Shown piece by piece: positions 8,384-14,856 of a stretch of 64,000 bases of DNA. The position numbers were made by a program, and so were the translations under genes. Source of the stretch: a bacterium (GTDB lineage Bacteria > Cyanobacteriota > Vampirovibrionia > Gastranaerophilales > Gastranaerophilaceae); contig JAFYQF010000015.1 in NCBI GenBank assembly GCA_017559905.1, positions 1 to 64,000 on the forward strand, read 5' to 3'. Each line of letters begins with the position of its first letter. Within the stretch, counting starts at the first letter, position 1. Under the pieces are notes generated by a model. It had not been told where the DNA came from, searched no databases, and saw nothing but the letters and a program-made list of their open reading frames with translations.

Positions 8384-10267
8384 ATGAGAGTTGCAAGTTT
8401 TGTGTGCAATTTAAGTTTCGGGCGTGCATTAACAAATGAGGAATTAAGAGAATATAACCAAGTTCTGAAAAAGGGAAAAGAAGCTATTGGGCAAACAGGA
8501 AAATCTATTTTTATTATGCCTACTCAAAGTCTTCCTCAAAACCCAATGTTTAATACTGGAATTTCTTCAATATCTGCTGACACAGCCCAAAAATATATTG
8601 AATTTATGCATTCAATATTGGATTTTAATGTGTTGGAAGATTTGCCTCCTGGACAAATTTCACCTTATGGGAAATTTTATTGTAATTATCAAAGTTCTTC
8701 TCTAGCGTTAGGAGATCAGCACATAAATCCTGAATTGCTAACCAAAGTTGAATTCGGCAATTTGTTAACAGATGATGACGTTGAAGAAATTGTTGATGCT
8801 AATAATAGAGAAAATAAACATAAGTTTGCTAATTTTGAAAATATTATGGATGAAAATGGTGGGCAGAATGTTGCTTTGAAAAAAGCATATAATAGATTTT
8901 TAAAATTGTCGTCTTCGCATCCTTTAGTTAATAGGTTTAATAAATATGTAGAAGAAAATTCTGAATGGATTGATTTTTTGTACAAAGATAAGGGTGATTA
9001 TTTTAAATTCAAACAATTTCTGGCTGAAGAACACTTGAAAATAGGTAAGGAAAAGCTAAATAAATTAGGTGTCAAATATTGTGGAGATTGTTTAATAGGT
9101 GCAACTCCTGAAGAAGTGAAAGTTCGGCCAAATGCTTTTACAAAAGATTGGAATTTAGGCTGGGTGTTGCCAACGGTTAATTTTGAGGAAATTTTGAAAG
9201 AGGGAAGCGATGCTAATAAATATTTGGAGTATAAAGTTAAAAACTTTGCTCGTAGATATGATATGATTCGTTTCGATGTCGGCTGGGCTTATGTGCAACC
9301 TCGATTGATAAATAATGCTAATTCTCACGAAATACGAAAACCCAATTTTGACGATAAAATCCTTAATAAAATAGAAACTTGGGTTAAAGAAGTTAAGGGG
9401 TCAGATTTTGATTTGAAAAATTTAATTTGGGAGTTTGAAGCTGGTCCTGATGATTTTTCTTGGTGCGTGGATGGTAAAGTTATACCACCTTTGGAAAATA
9501 GAGTTAAAGTTTATAGCGCAACGCATATGAGCAATGATTGGGGGTCTAATGATGCGTTTTTGAATAGAGGTTTTGGCGCAGATAATTTTGTTATCGGAGT
9601 AGGAAACCATGACCCTCAACCTTTAAGACAAATAGCTGAAGACGTTTTAGAGGAAACTCCTTTTGGTGTTCAAAATCATAAACAAAATGCGATTGAGCCT
9701 TTGGCACGTATTTTAAATTTAGATGCTAAATCATTGTCTAAACCAATTGAGTTTGCAAAAGCAAAGTTTGCAGAGCCAATGATGGCTAAAAATATGATGG
9801 AATTTTTTATGGATGTTTTTGCGTATAAGGAACGATTTGACAAGCAGAATTTGAATATGCAAGAAACTCCAACAGAAAATTATGCTCACAAAGTTTTGTT
9901 TGATTTTAAAACTCAATATTATGATGCTGTTGAGTCAGGTTTTGGAGTGAATAAAATGGATTCTTTAGAAAAAATCTTTAAAGTTAAAAAACTCGATGAG
10001 AAAATGCCCGAACTTTATAAATCTATAGTCAAGTTTAGAGATATTCTTTATGAAAATAAATTAGAATCGCTAAAAAAAATTAATGAGATAATTAAAGAAG
10101 AATATGAGTCGAAGCCTGCAAGTAAAAATAAAATAGTCGCATCTTTAATAGGTCTAGGCGCATTGGGTTTAGCGAGCTTTAGTTATTTCGATGGCAAAAT
10201 AAAATCTCAAAAGACTCCAAAATCAGAAAAAATTGAAGATAGACCAAGTTTAGTTAAAAATGCATAA
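8384..10267 (+). CDS. Divergent GH77-like alpha-glucan enzyme with C-terminal membrane segment
   Basis: 627 residues. By eye it resembles 4-alpha-glucanotransferase (MalQ, GH77). ISPYGKFYCNYQSSSLALGD matches the family's 'GdSPYqs.SafaGnp' region. KLGVKYCGDCLIGATPEEV matches 'ergIriiGDlPifva.dsaDV', and RYDMIRFDVGW matches 'fd.vRIDHFRG' with the nucleophile Asp kept. IWEFEAGPDD and VGNHDPQPL are in place of the acid/base Glu and substrate-binding Asp motifs, in diverged form. Unusual additions are an N-terminal stretch with NLSFGRAL and a C-terminal helix (IVASLIGLGALGLASFSYF) near residues 583-601 with a basic tail, suggesting membrane attachment. Activity on glycogen or maltodextrin is inference. 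The longer frame beginning at 8369 uses a TTG that would precede the RBS. Confidence 0.6.
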   Translation: MRVASFVCNLSFGRALTNEELREYNQVLKKGKEAIGQTGKSIFIMPTQSLPQNPMFNTGISSISADTAQKYIEFMHSILDFNVLEDLPPGQISPYGKFYCNYQSSSLALGDQHINPELLTKVEFGNLLTDDDVEEIVDANNRENKHKFANFENIMDENGGQNVALKKAYNRFLKLSSSHPLVNRFNKYVEENSEWIDFLYKDKGDYFKFKQFLAEEHLKIGKEKLNKLGVKYCGDCLIGATPEEVKVRPNAFTKDWNLGWVLPTVNFEEILKEGSDANKYLEYKVKNFARRYDMIRFDVGWAYVQPRLINNANSHEIRKPNFDDKILNKIETWVKEVKGSDFDLKNLIWEFEAGPDDFSWCVDGKVIPPLENRVKVYSATHMSNDWGSNDAFLNRGFGADNFVIGVGNHDPQPLRQIAEDVLEETPFGVQNHKQNAIEPLARILNLDAKSLSKPIEFAKAKFAEPMMAKNMMEFFMDVFAYKERFDKQNLNMQETPTENYAHKVLFDFKTQYYDAVESGFGVNKMDSLEKIFKVKKLDEKMPELYKSIVKFRDILYENKLESLKKINEIIKEEYESKPASKNKIVASLIGLGALGLASFSYFDGKIKSQKTPKSEKIEDRPSLVKNA

Positions 10268-10277
10268 TAAATTTTTG

Positions 10278-10286
10278 TGTTATTAT
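10278..10286 (+). promoter_or_regulatory. Extended -10 promoter element for the 10312 gene
   Basis: TGTTATTAT lies 25 nt before the ATG at 10312 and just after the preceding stop. It overlaps the ATG at 10285, which argues against that upstream start. Confidence 0.5.
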
Positions 10287-10311
10287 GTTTTTAGGATTTG
10301 GAGAGAATTGT

Positions 10312-10995
10312 ATGAAAAAAATATTGGTTTTATTTTCTTTATTATTTGCATTAAATTTACAAGCAATGGCTTATGACGTTGCACCTGAAGTTTTGGCGTC
10401 AATTCAACCTCTCCAAATAGTTGATTACAATCCTACAACAAGAATTTGGTCAAGAAATTTGGGTTTGAATGATTATGTTTTCACAAAACATGCCAGCTTG
10501 AGTTCTGGCGGGTATTCTGAATATAAATTAAATGGTGTCGTATATGATACTGATAGTACGTATGAGTTTCTATGCCAAGGTAGAATGTTTGGATATAATG
10601 CGCATACGCTGAAACTTTTTGAATTGACTTTTGATGGCAAAGCCTTTAAGCAAAGAGAGTTGACAGATGAAGAAATTCAGTATTTCTTCCCAGATATTGA
10701 AATCATAAAAGTTTCTCAATTTGATGTTAATAATGAATTCGTTATAGAACTTCCACTTTTTCATAAAGCTGAATTGATGATTATTAATGATACTGATAGA
10801 GAGTTTTATAAATATCAATTTGAATATTTTAAAAATAAAAATAAAACTTTTAACAATATTTTTGAAGTTAGAATGCCTAGAACATTAGTATTTTCTCATT
10901 TCAAAAGCAGGGATGAGATGTTTCCTGTTTTGAAAGTAAAAGTTAAACCTAAATTCAAATCTAAAAAATCAGAAGTTCAGGAAGTTTTGTTTTAG
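10312..10995 (+). CDS. Secreted hypothetical protein, 227 aa
   Basis: Family not recognised. The start at 10312 is chosen because GGAGAG lies 6 nt upstream and the resulting N-terminus is a clean signal peptide (MKKILVLFSLLFALNLQAMA, cleavage near residue 20). The mature part is mixed alpha/beta, about 205 residues, with a very basic C-terminal stretch (KVKVKPKFKSKKSEVQ). Probably periplasmic or outer-membrane-associated. Its stop codon overlaps the stop of the convergent C_GCAxxG_C_C gene by 4 bp. Confidence 0.7.
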   Translation: MKKILVLFSLLFALNLQAMAYDVAPEVLASIQPLQIVDYNPTTRIWSRNLGLNDYVFTKHASLSSGGYSEYKLNGVVYDTDSTYEFLCQGRMFGYNAHTLKLFELTFDGKAFKQRELTDEEIQYFFPDIEIIKVSQFDVNNEFVIELPLFHKAELMIINDTDREFYKYQFEYFKNKNKTFNNIFEVRMPRTLVFSHFKSRDEMFPVLKVKVKPKFKSKKSEVQEVLF

Positions 10996-11438
10996 TTCAA
11001 TAGTTTTTCTTTGATTATTTTAACTGCACTTGCAACTATGTCTTCACAAGGACGTTCTTGGTAATATTCTGCTGTTCTTTTTGATGGAGTTGGAGAATCC
11101 GCACCTTCTGGTAAGCCTAAAAGTTCTCGGCAAATAATTGTTTTGTTTGTTTTCTTGAATTCTTCTGCTAAATCCTGTATTAACTGGTAATGTTTTTCTT
11201 TTGTTGTGTCATCGTTGTTTGATGTGTAGCCATATTTTATTCCAGCAATCATAAACATTGCACTAACTGCACCACAAACTTCTCTTAATCTTCCCATTCC
11301 ACCACCGAATGATGAAGAAAGTTTGAGCGCTGTGTCAAAGTCCATGCCGATTTCTTCTGCAAATGTACAGAATGTTGACTGTGCGCAGTTGTATCCGCTT
11401 GTAAATAATTCTCTTGCTCTTTGTTCGTAATCTGTCAT
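10992..11438 (-). CDS. C_GCAxxG_C_C family protein (putative redox protein)
   Basis: 148 residues with the family's cysteine pattern: SGYNCAQS near residue 16, FGGGMGRLREVCGAVSAMFM near residue 46, later ICRELLG and a C-terminal RPCEDIV. This family occurs widely in anaerobes and is thought to be a small redox or electron-transfer component; its reaction is not established. Start is ATG 11438: a TATAAT box ends 6 nt upstream and there is no Shine-Dalgarno, pointing to leaderless translation. An in-frame ATG at 11453 would lie upstream of the predicted transcription start. Confidence 0.85.
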   Translation of the reverse strand: MTDYEQRARELFTSGYNCAQSTFCTFAEEIGMDFDTALKLSSSFGGGMGRLREVCGAVSAMFMIAGIKYGYTSNNDDTTKEKHYQLIQDLAEEFKKTNKTIICRELLGLPEGADSPTPSKRTAEYYQERPCEDIVASAVKIIKEKLLN

Positions 11439-11444
11439 ATATGT

Positions 11445-11450
11445 ATTATA
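11445..11450 (-). promoter_or_regulatory. -10 element, predicted leaderless start for the 11438 gene
   Basis: TATAAT on the minus strand, then 6 nt, then the ATG at 11438. No ribosome-binding site is present. Confidence 0.5.
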
Positions 11451-11462
11451 CATAAAAATAAA

Positions 11463-11480
11463 GGGCTCTCAATTGAGCCC
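11463..11480. other. GC-rich hairpin upstream of the C_GCAxxG_C_C gene
   Basis: GGGCTC, a 6-nt loop, GAGCCC. On the minus strand it is followed by a T-rich stretch (TTTATTTTTAT), as in a terminator, but the only gene downstream on that strand starts at 11438. It may insulate that promoter from read-through. Role uncertain. Confidence 0.4.
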
Positions 11481-11615
11481 GTTGGAATTAAGAATAGCTG
11501 GAAGTATGAAAAAGATTTAATTATATTTAACTCTTATGTTAGAGAAATCACAATTAGCCAGTTGTGTAATATTTATGAATTTTCGTAAAATCTTTACCAA
11601 AACTAAAAATTGGGG

Positions 11616-11621
11616 TATAAT
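11616..11621 (+). promoter_or_regulatory. -10 element, predicted leaderless start for the WecG/TagA gene
   Basis: TATAAT followed by 7 nt and the ATG at 11629, with no Shine-Dalgarno. This decides the start against the ATG at 11536. Confidence 0.55.
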
Positions 11622-11628
11622 TACAAGT

Positions 11629-12339
11629 ATGGAGAGAAGTTTAGTAAAAATTCAAAATATAAATGTCGATACCTTTTCATTTGTTGAGGCTTTGGATTAT
11701 GCCAAGAAAGGTCAGGTTGTCACATTGAACCCTGAAATGATTATGAATGCTTCATCCTCTCCAGAGTTTTCTAAAGTTCTAGAAGACGCTGATTTGGTTA
11801 TTCCTGATGGTGTAGGAGTTCAGATTGGTTTAAAAATATTAGGTCATGATGTTAAACGTATTGCAGGAATTGAATTTTCAAAAGCTGTTTTGGAAAAATA
11901 TGCGATGACAGGAAAATCTATAGCTCTAGTTGGTGCAAAACCTGAGATAATAGAAAAAACTGTTGAAAATATAAAATCAGAAATTCCTGGTGTGGATATT
12001 GTATATATTCGTGATGGATATTTTGATGATGAAGATTTGATTATAGACGAGCTTAAGGCTAGTAATGCCCAATTAGTGTTAACGGCGTTAGGTTCTCCAA
12101 AACAAGAGTTTTTTAATTCAAAAGCAAAGAAGCTTATGCCTGATACTTTGTTTATTGGTGTTGGTGGAAGTTTTGATGTTTGGTCGGGCGTTGTGGAGAG
12201 AGCTCCTAAAATATACCAAAAGTTAGGGCTTGAATGGTTGTATAGAACGCTAAAAGAACCAAAAAGATTTAAAAGAATATTTCCAACCTTACCGTTATTT
12301 GTTTTAAAAGTTTTGAAAGAGAAATTTACAGGAGTGTAA
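11629..12339 (+). CDS. WecG/TagA/CpsF family glycosyltransferase (GT26)
   Basis: 236 residues, the usual family length. Members transfer a sugar (typically N-acetylmannosamine or its uronic acid) to an undecaprenyl-diphosphate-linked acceptor at the cytoplasmic membrane, in wall polymer or surface polysaccharide synthesis. Diagnostic stretches are LNPEMIMNASSSPEF, DADLVIPDGVGVQIG, LTALGSPKQEFF and the C-terminal VGGSFDVWSGVVERAPKI followed by LEWLYRTLKEPKR. Starting at 11629 removes a 31-residue N-terminal extension that the family lacks. The transketolase N-subunit gene starts 3 bp after the stop, so the two are probably co-transcribed. The exact sugar cannot be told from sequence. Confidence 0.88.
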   Translation: MERSLVKIQNINVDTFSFVEALDYAKKGQVVTLNPEMIMNASSSPEFSKVLEDADLVIPDGVGVQIGLKILGHDVKRIAGIEFSKAVLEKYAMTGKSIALVGAKPEIIEKTVENIKSEIPGVDIVYIRDGYFDDEDLIIDELKASNAQLVLTALGSPKQEFFNSKAKKLMPDTLFIGVGGSFDVWSGVVERAPKIYQKLGLEWLYRTLKEPKRFKRIFPTLPLFVLKVLKEKFTGV

Positions 12340-12342
12340 AAT

Positions 12343-13167
12343 ATGCTAGACAAATTAGAAATCGAAAGACTTGAACAGTTTTGTAAAGAAAGCAGACAAA
12401 ATATTATAAAGATGGTTCATGCTGCAGCTTCAGGCCATATTGGTGGGTCATTGTCTTCGGTTGAACTTTTGACTGTTTTGTTTCACAAATGTATGAAAAC
12501 TGCTCCGAAGTGGCATAATGATGAAAATTTTGAAAGTCGTGATCGTTTTGTACTTTCAAAAGGGCATGTTTCTCCTGCTTATTATTCAGTTCTTTCTCAA
12601 TTAGGATATTTTGAAAAAGATGAATTAATGACTTTTAGAAAATTTGGTTCACGACTTCAAGGTCATCCAATGTTGCATTGTCCTGGAGTCGAAGTAGCAA
12701 CAGGTTCTTTAGGGCAAGGTTTGTCTATAGCATGTGGTATTGCAATTGCGTTAAAGCTTGATAAAAATCCTGCGAATGTTTTTGTTCTACTAGGTGATGG
12801 TGAACTTCAAGAAGGTAGCGTTTGGGAAGGTTTCATGAACGGTGCACACAATAAGTTGAACAATCTTGTCGCAATAATTGATAGAAATAGATTGCAAATT
12901 GATGGTTGTACCGAAAATATTAAATCGTTAGATAATCTTTCTGATAAATTACGCTCATTCAATTGGGATGTTATTGAAATTGATGGTCATGATCTGAACG
13001 CTATTTATGACGCTATTGAAAAAGCAAAATCTAATGATAAGCCAACTGCTATTCTTGCTAATACAATAAAAGGTAAAGGTGTTAGCTTTATGGAAAACAA
13101 TGCTGGCTGGCACGGTAAGGCGCCAAGCCAAGAAGATTTTGAAAAAGCGATGGCAGAATTAGTTTAA
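12343..13167 (+). CDS. Transketolase N-terminal subunit
   Basis: 274 residues, corresponding to the thiamine-diphosphate-binding (PP) domain of transketolase. Visible are ASGHIGGSLSSVELL, FVLSKGHVSPAYYSVL, GSLGQGLSIACGIA and the TPP motif GDGELQEGSVWEGFMNGA ending in IDRNRLQIDG. Split transketolases need a separate C-terminal (pyrimidine-binding) subunit, normally encoded next door. Here the next gene is a YhcH protein and no C-subunit occurs in the window. AGGAG lies 8 nt before the ATG, inside the end of the preceding gene. Role is the non-oxidative pentose phosphate pathway or a related ketose-transfer reaction. Confidence 0.88.
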   Translation: MLDKLEIERLEQFCKESRQNIIKMVHAAASGHIGGSLSSVELLTVLFHKCMKTAPKWHNDENFESRDRFVLSKGHVSPAYYSVLSQLGYFEKDELMTFRKFGSRLQGHPMLHCPGVEVATGSLGQGLSIACGIAIALKLDKNPANVFVLLGDGELQEGSVWEGFMNGAHNKLNNLVAIIDRNRLQIDGCTENIKSLDNLSDKLRSFNWDVIEIDGHDLNAIYDAIEKAKSNDKPTAILANTIKGKGVSFMENNAGWHGKAPSQEDFEKAMAELV

Positions 13168-13178
13168 AGAGTAAACTT

Positions 13179-13616
13179 ATGATATATGATAGAATAGATA
13201 ATATTGATACTTATAAATTAGACAGTGTTGCTGTTGAATTTATTAAAAACTTGTCGTCTGATATTGAATGTAAAAAACATATTTTGTCTGATGATATTTA
13301 TGCAAATGTTGAGGAATATACGACGAAAGATGTTGGATATTTTGAGGCGCACAGAGATTATTTAGATATTCAAATATTATTATCAGGTGAAGAAGTAATC
13401 GAATATACACCACTTTTAGGCTTGAAAACAAAAGATGAGTACGACAAAACAAGAGATATTGAATTCTTTTTTGATGGTACAAGTCAAATTACTCCAATTA
13501 AACTTGAAAAAGGTTTGTTTACAGTCTTGTATCCTCAAGATGCTCACAAACCTCAATTAAAATTTAAATCTAATATGCCTGTTAAAAAAGTTGTAGTGAA
13601 AGTTAAACTTAATTAG
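13179..13616 (+). CDS. YhcH/YjgK/YiaL family cupin-like protein
   Basis: 145 residues, full family length. The family is a beta-sandwich with metal-binding residues, often linked to sialic acid or other sugar catabolism. Visible signatures are FEAHRDYLDIQILLSGEE (His and Asp/Glu of the putative metal site) and LYPQDAHKPQL near the C-terminus. It lies 11 bp behind the transketolase subunit, probably in the same operon, with AAAGAG as a weak RBS. The context suggests sugar metabolism; no substrate can be named. Its stop codon overlaps the convergent 13613 gene's stop by 4 bp. Confidence 0.85.
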   Translation: MIYDRIDNIDTYKLDSVAVEFIKNLSSDIECKKHILSDDIYANVEEYTTKDVGYFEAHRDYLDIQILLSGEEVIEYTPLLGLKTKDEYDKTRDIEFFFDGTSQITPIKLEKGLFTVLYPQDAHKPQLKFKSNMPVKKVVVKVKLN

Positions 13617-14671
13617 GCTTTGATGTTTCTTTGTTTGAAGTTTTGGATTTGATTTTTTGTATTTGTAGAAATGAAATCAAGTCCTGGGTCGACGTATTTT
13701 TCCATAATTATGTGTTCTACAAACAAGTCAATTGGTTTTATTAATAAGCCAAGAGCTACAAATCCACCGATAGTCTTTTTCATTTTTGTTTTAAAGATAT
13801 CGTTAGTTTCAACTTTAGTCAAAATATCTTTGATTGCTAATGTTTTTGCTTCTAGCTTAAATTCAGGATCTTTTGAATATTTTTCGGCAAGAGTTTTGTA
13901 TTCTTTGAATAATTTTTCAGTAAGGTTTTTAGGTTTTACTGAATCCTTTTCAAGTAATTCTTTTCTGATTTCAAAAAGATTATCAATTTTTTTAGAAGTG
14001 TAATCGTGGATTATTTTTCTTCTATCATTGCCTTCTTTGCCCATTTCTTCAGGATGTCTTCCACCAAAAATTAGGTCAAACCAGCGTTTGATAATATTTG
14101 TGTTTTGATGTTTTCTTGTTGTTGTATCAATGTAGTTGTCTAGCGCGTTGCTAAATTCTTCTTTGAATTTTTGAGTATCATTTTGGTAATCTCCAAGCTT
14201 TCTTCTAGACATGAAGTCTACCAAAAATTTAGTTGATTCTTCTTGAGTTTGTAATGACAATTTTGTATCAGATTTTCTTGCAAGAATGGATGCAGTTTTT
14301 TGTCCTGCATGTACTGTTGCAATAGGAAAAATTACACTAGCAAGAGCTTGAAATATTGCCTGCTTAAAACCTCGTCTTGCATTTGGGTCATATTCTTCTT
14401 TGTCGTTTCTGTACTTGTCATAGATGTCAGCGCCAAAATACATCATTGCAGGATACCAAAGTGCAGTACCAGCTTTTGGTGCAATATCCATAATAGCTGC
14501 ACCTATGTCGTTTGTGAACGCCAAGCCTCTAACAGGCCATTTCATAAGTGGGTCGTTATATTCTTTTTTCTGTTTTTTTTCAAAGCTTGGTTCTTCTGCG
14601 TTTTTATTCAAGGCTTTTGGTTGTTCGGCAGTGGTCAAAGCAGCCGTGAAATTTGGGGTTACTTTAATCAA
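13613..14671 (-). CDS. Hypothetical protein with several hydrophobic segments, 352 aa
   Basis: Family not recognised. The start appears to be TTG at 14671 with AGGAG 7 nt upstream; no in-frame ATG fits better. It begins MIKVTPNFTAALTTAEQ, an N-terminal motif (NF-x-A) similar to those of the 4523 and 8384 proteins. Hydrophobic or amphipathic segments occur near residues 57-85 (AGTALWYPAMMYFGADIY), 105-125 (AIFQALASVIFPIATVHAG) and 305-330 (IGGFVALGLLIKPIDLFVE). Charged helices lie between them and probably form coiled coil. A membrane-associated protein is likely. It shares a 185-bp divergent promoter region with the DXS-like gene, with an inverted repeat placed at both promoters. Confidence 0.65.
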   Translation of the reverse strand: MIKVTPNFTAALTTAEQPKALNKNAEEPSFEKKQKKEYNDPLMKWPVRGLAFTNDIGAAIMDIAPKAGTALWYPAMMYFGADIYDKYRNDKEEYDPNARRGFKQAIFQALASVIFPIATVHAGQKTASILARKSDTKLSLQTQEESTKFLVDFMSRRKLGDYQNDTQKFKEEFSNALDNYIDTTTRKHQNTNIIKRWFDLIFGGRHPEEMGKEGNDRRKIIHDYTSKKIDNLFEIRKELLEKDSVKPKNLTEKLFKEYKTLAEKYSKDPEFKLEAKTLAIKDILTKVETNDIFKTKMKKTIGGFVALGLLIKPIDLFVEHIIMEKYVDPGLDFISTNTKNQIQNFKQRNIKA

Positions 14672-14713
14672 TGTCTTTCTCCTACATTAGTGTATCTTAA
14701 ATTCCATGCGGGG

Positions 14714-14823
14714 CACTGAATTCATTATATTACAAATCTTGTGAATATACTATTTTGCTATTTGTGGACAAAAAATTTATTAAAATTTACATTACTGGAA
14801 TTCAGTGTTTTAGGTTATATAAT
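14714..14823. promoter_or_regulatory. Divergent promoter region with paired CACTGAATTC / GAATTCAGTG sites
   Basis: A 10-bp perfect inverted repeat occurs at 14714-14723 and 14798-14807. The minus-strand TATAAT for the 14671 gene lies at 14724-14729, directly next to the first copy. The plus-strand TATAAT for the DXS-like gene lies at 14818-14823, with the second copy in its upstream spacer. The arrangement suggests one regulator acting on both promoters; the regulator is unknown. Confidence 0.45.
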
Positions 14824-14856
14824 GAAATAGAATAGAAATTTAAAAGAGGAGTTATT

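Noticed and set aside
11844-12353. 169-codon minus-strand frame opposite WecG/TagA
   Set aside because: Fully antisense to a well-supported glycosyltransferase; serine/asparagine-rich shadow composition.
14300-14719. Plus-strand frames antisense to the 14671 gene
   Set aside because: Cysteine- and phenylalanine-rich translation typical of an AT-rich antisense shadow; no promoter or ribosome-binding site.
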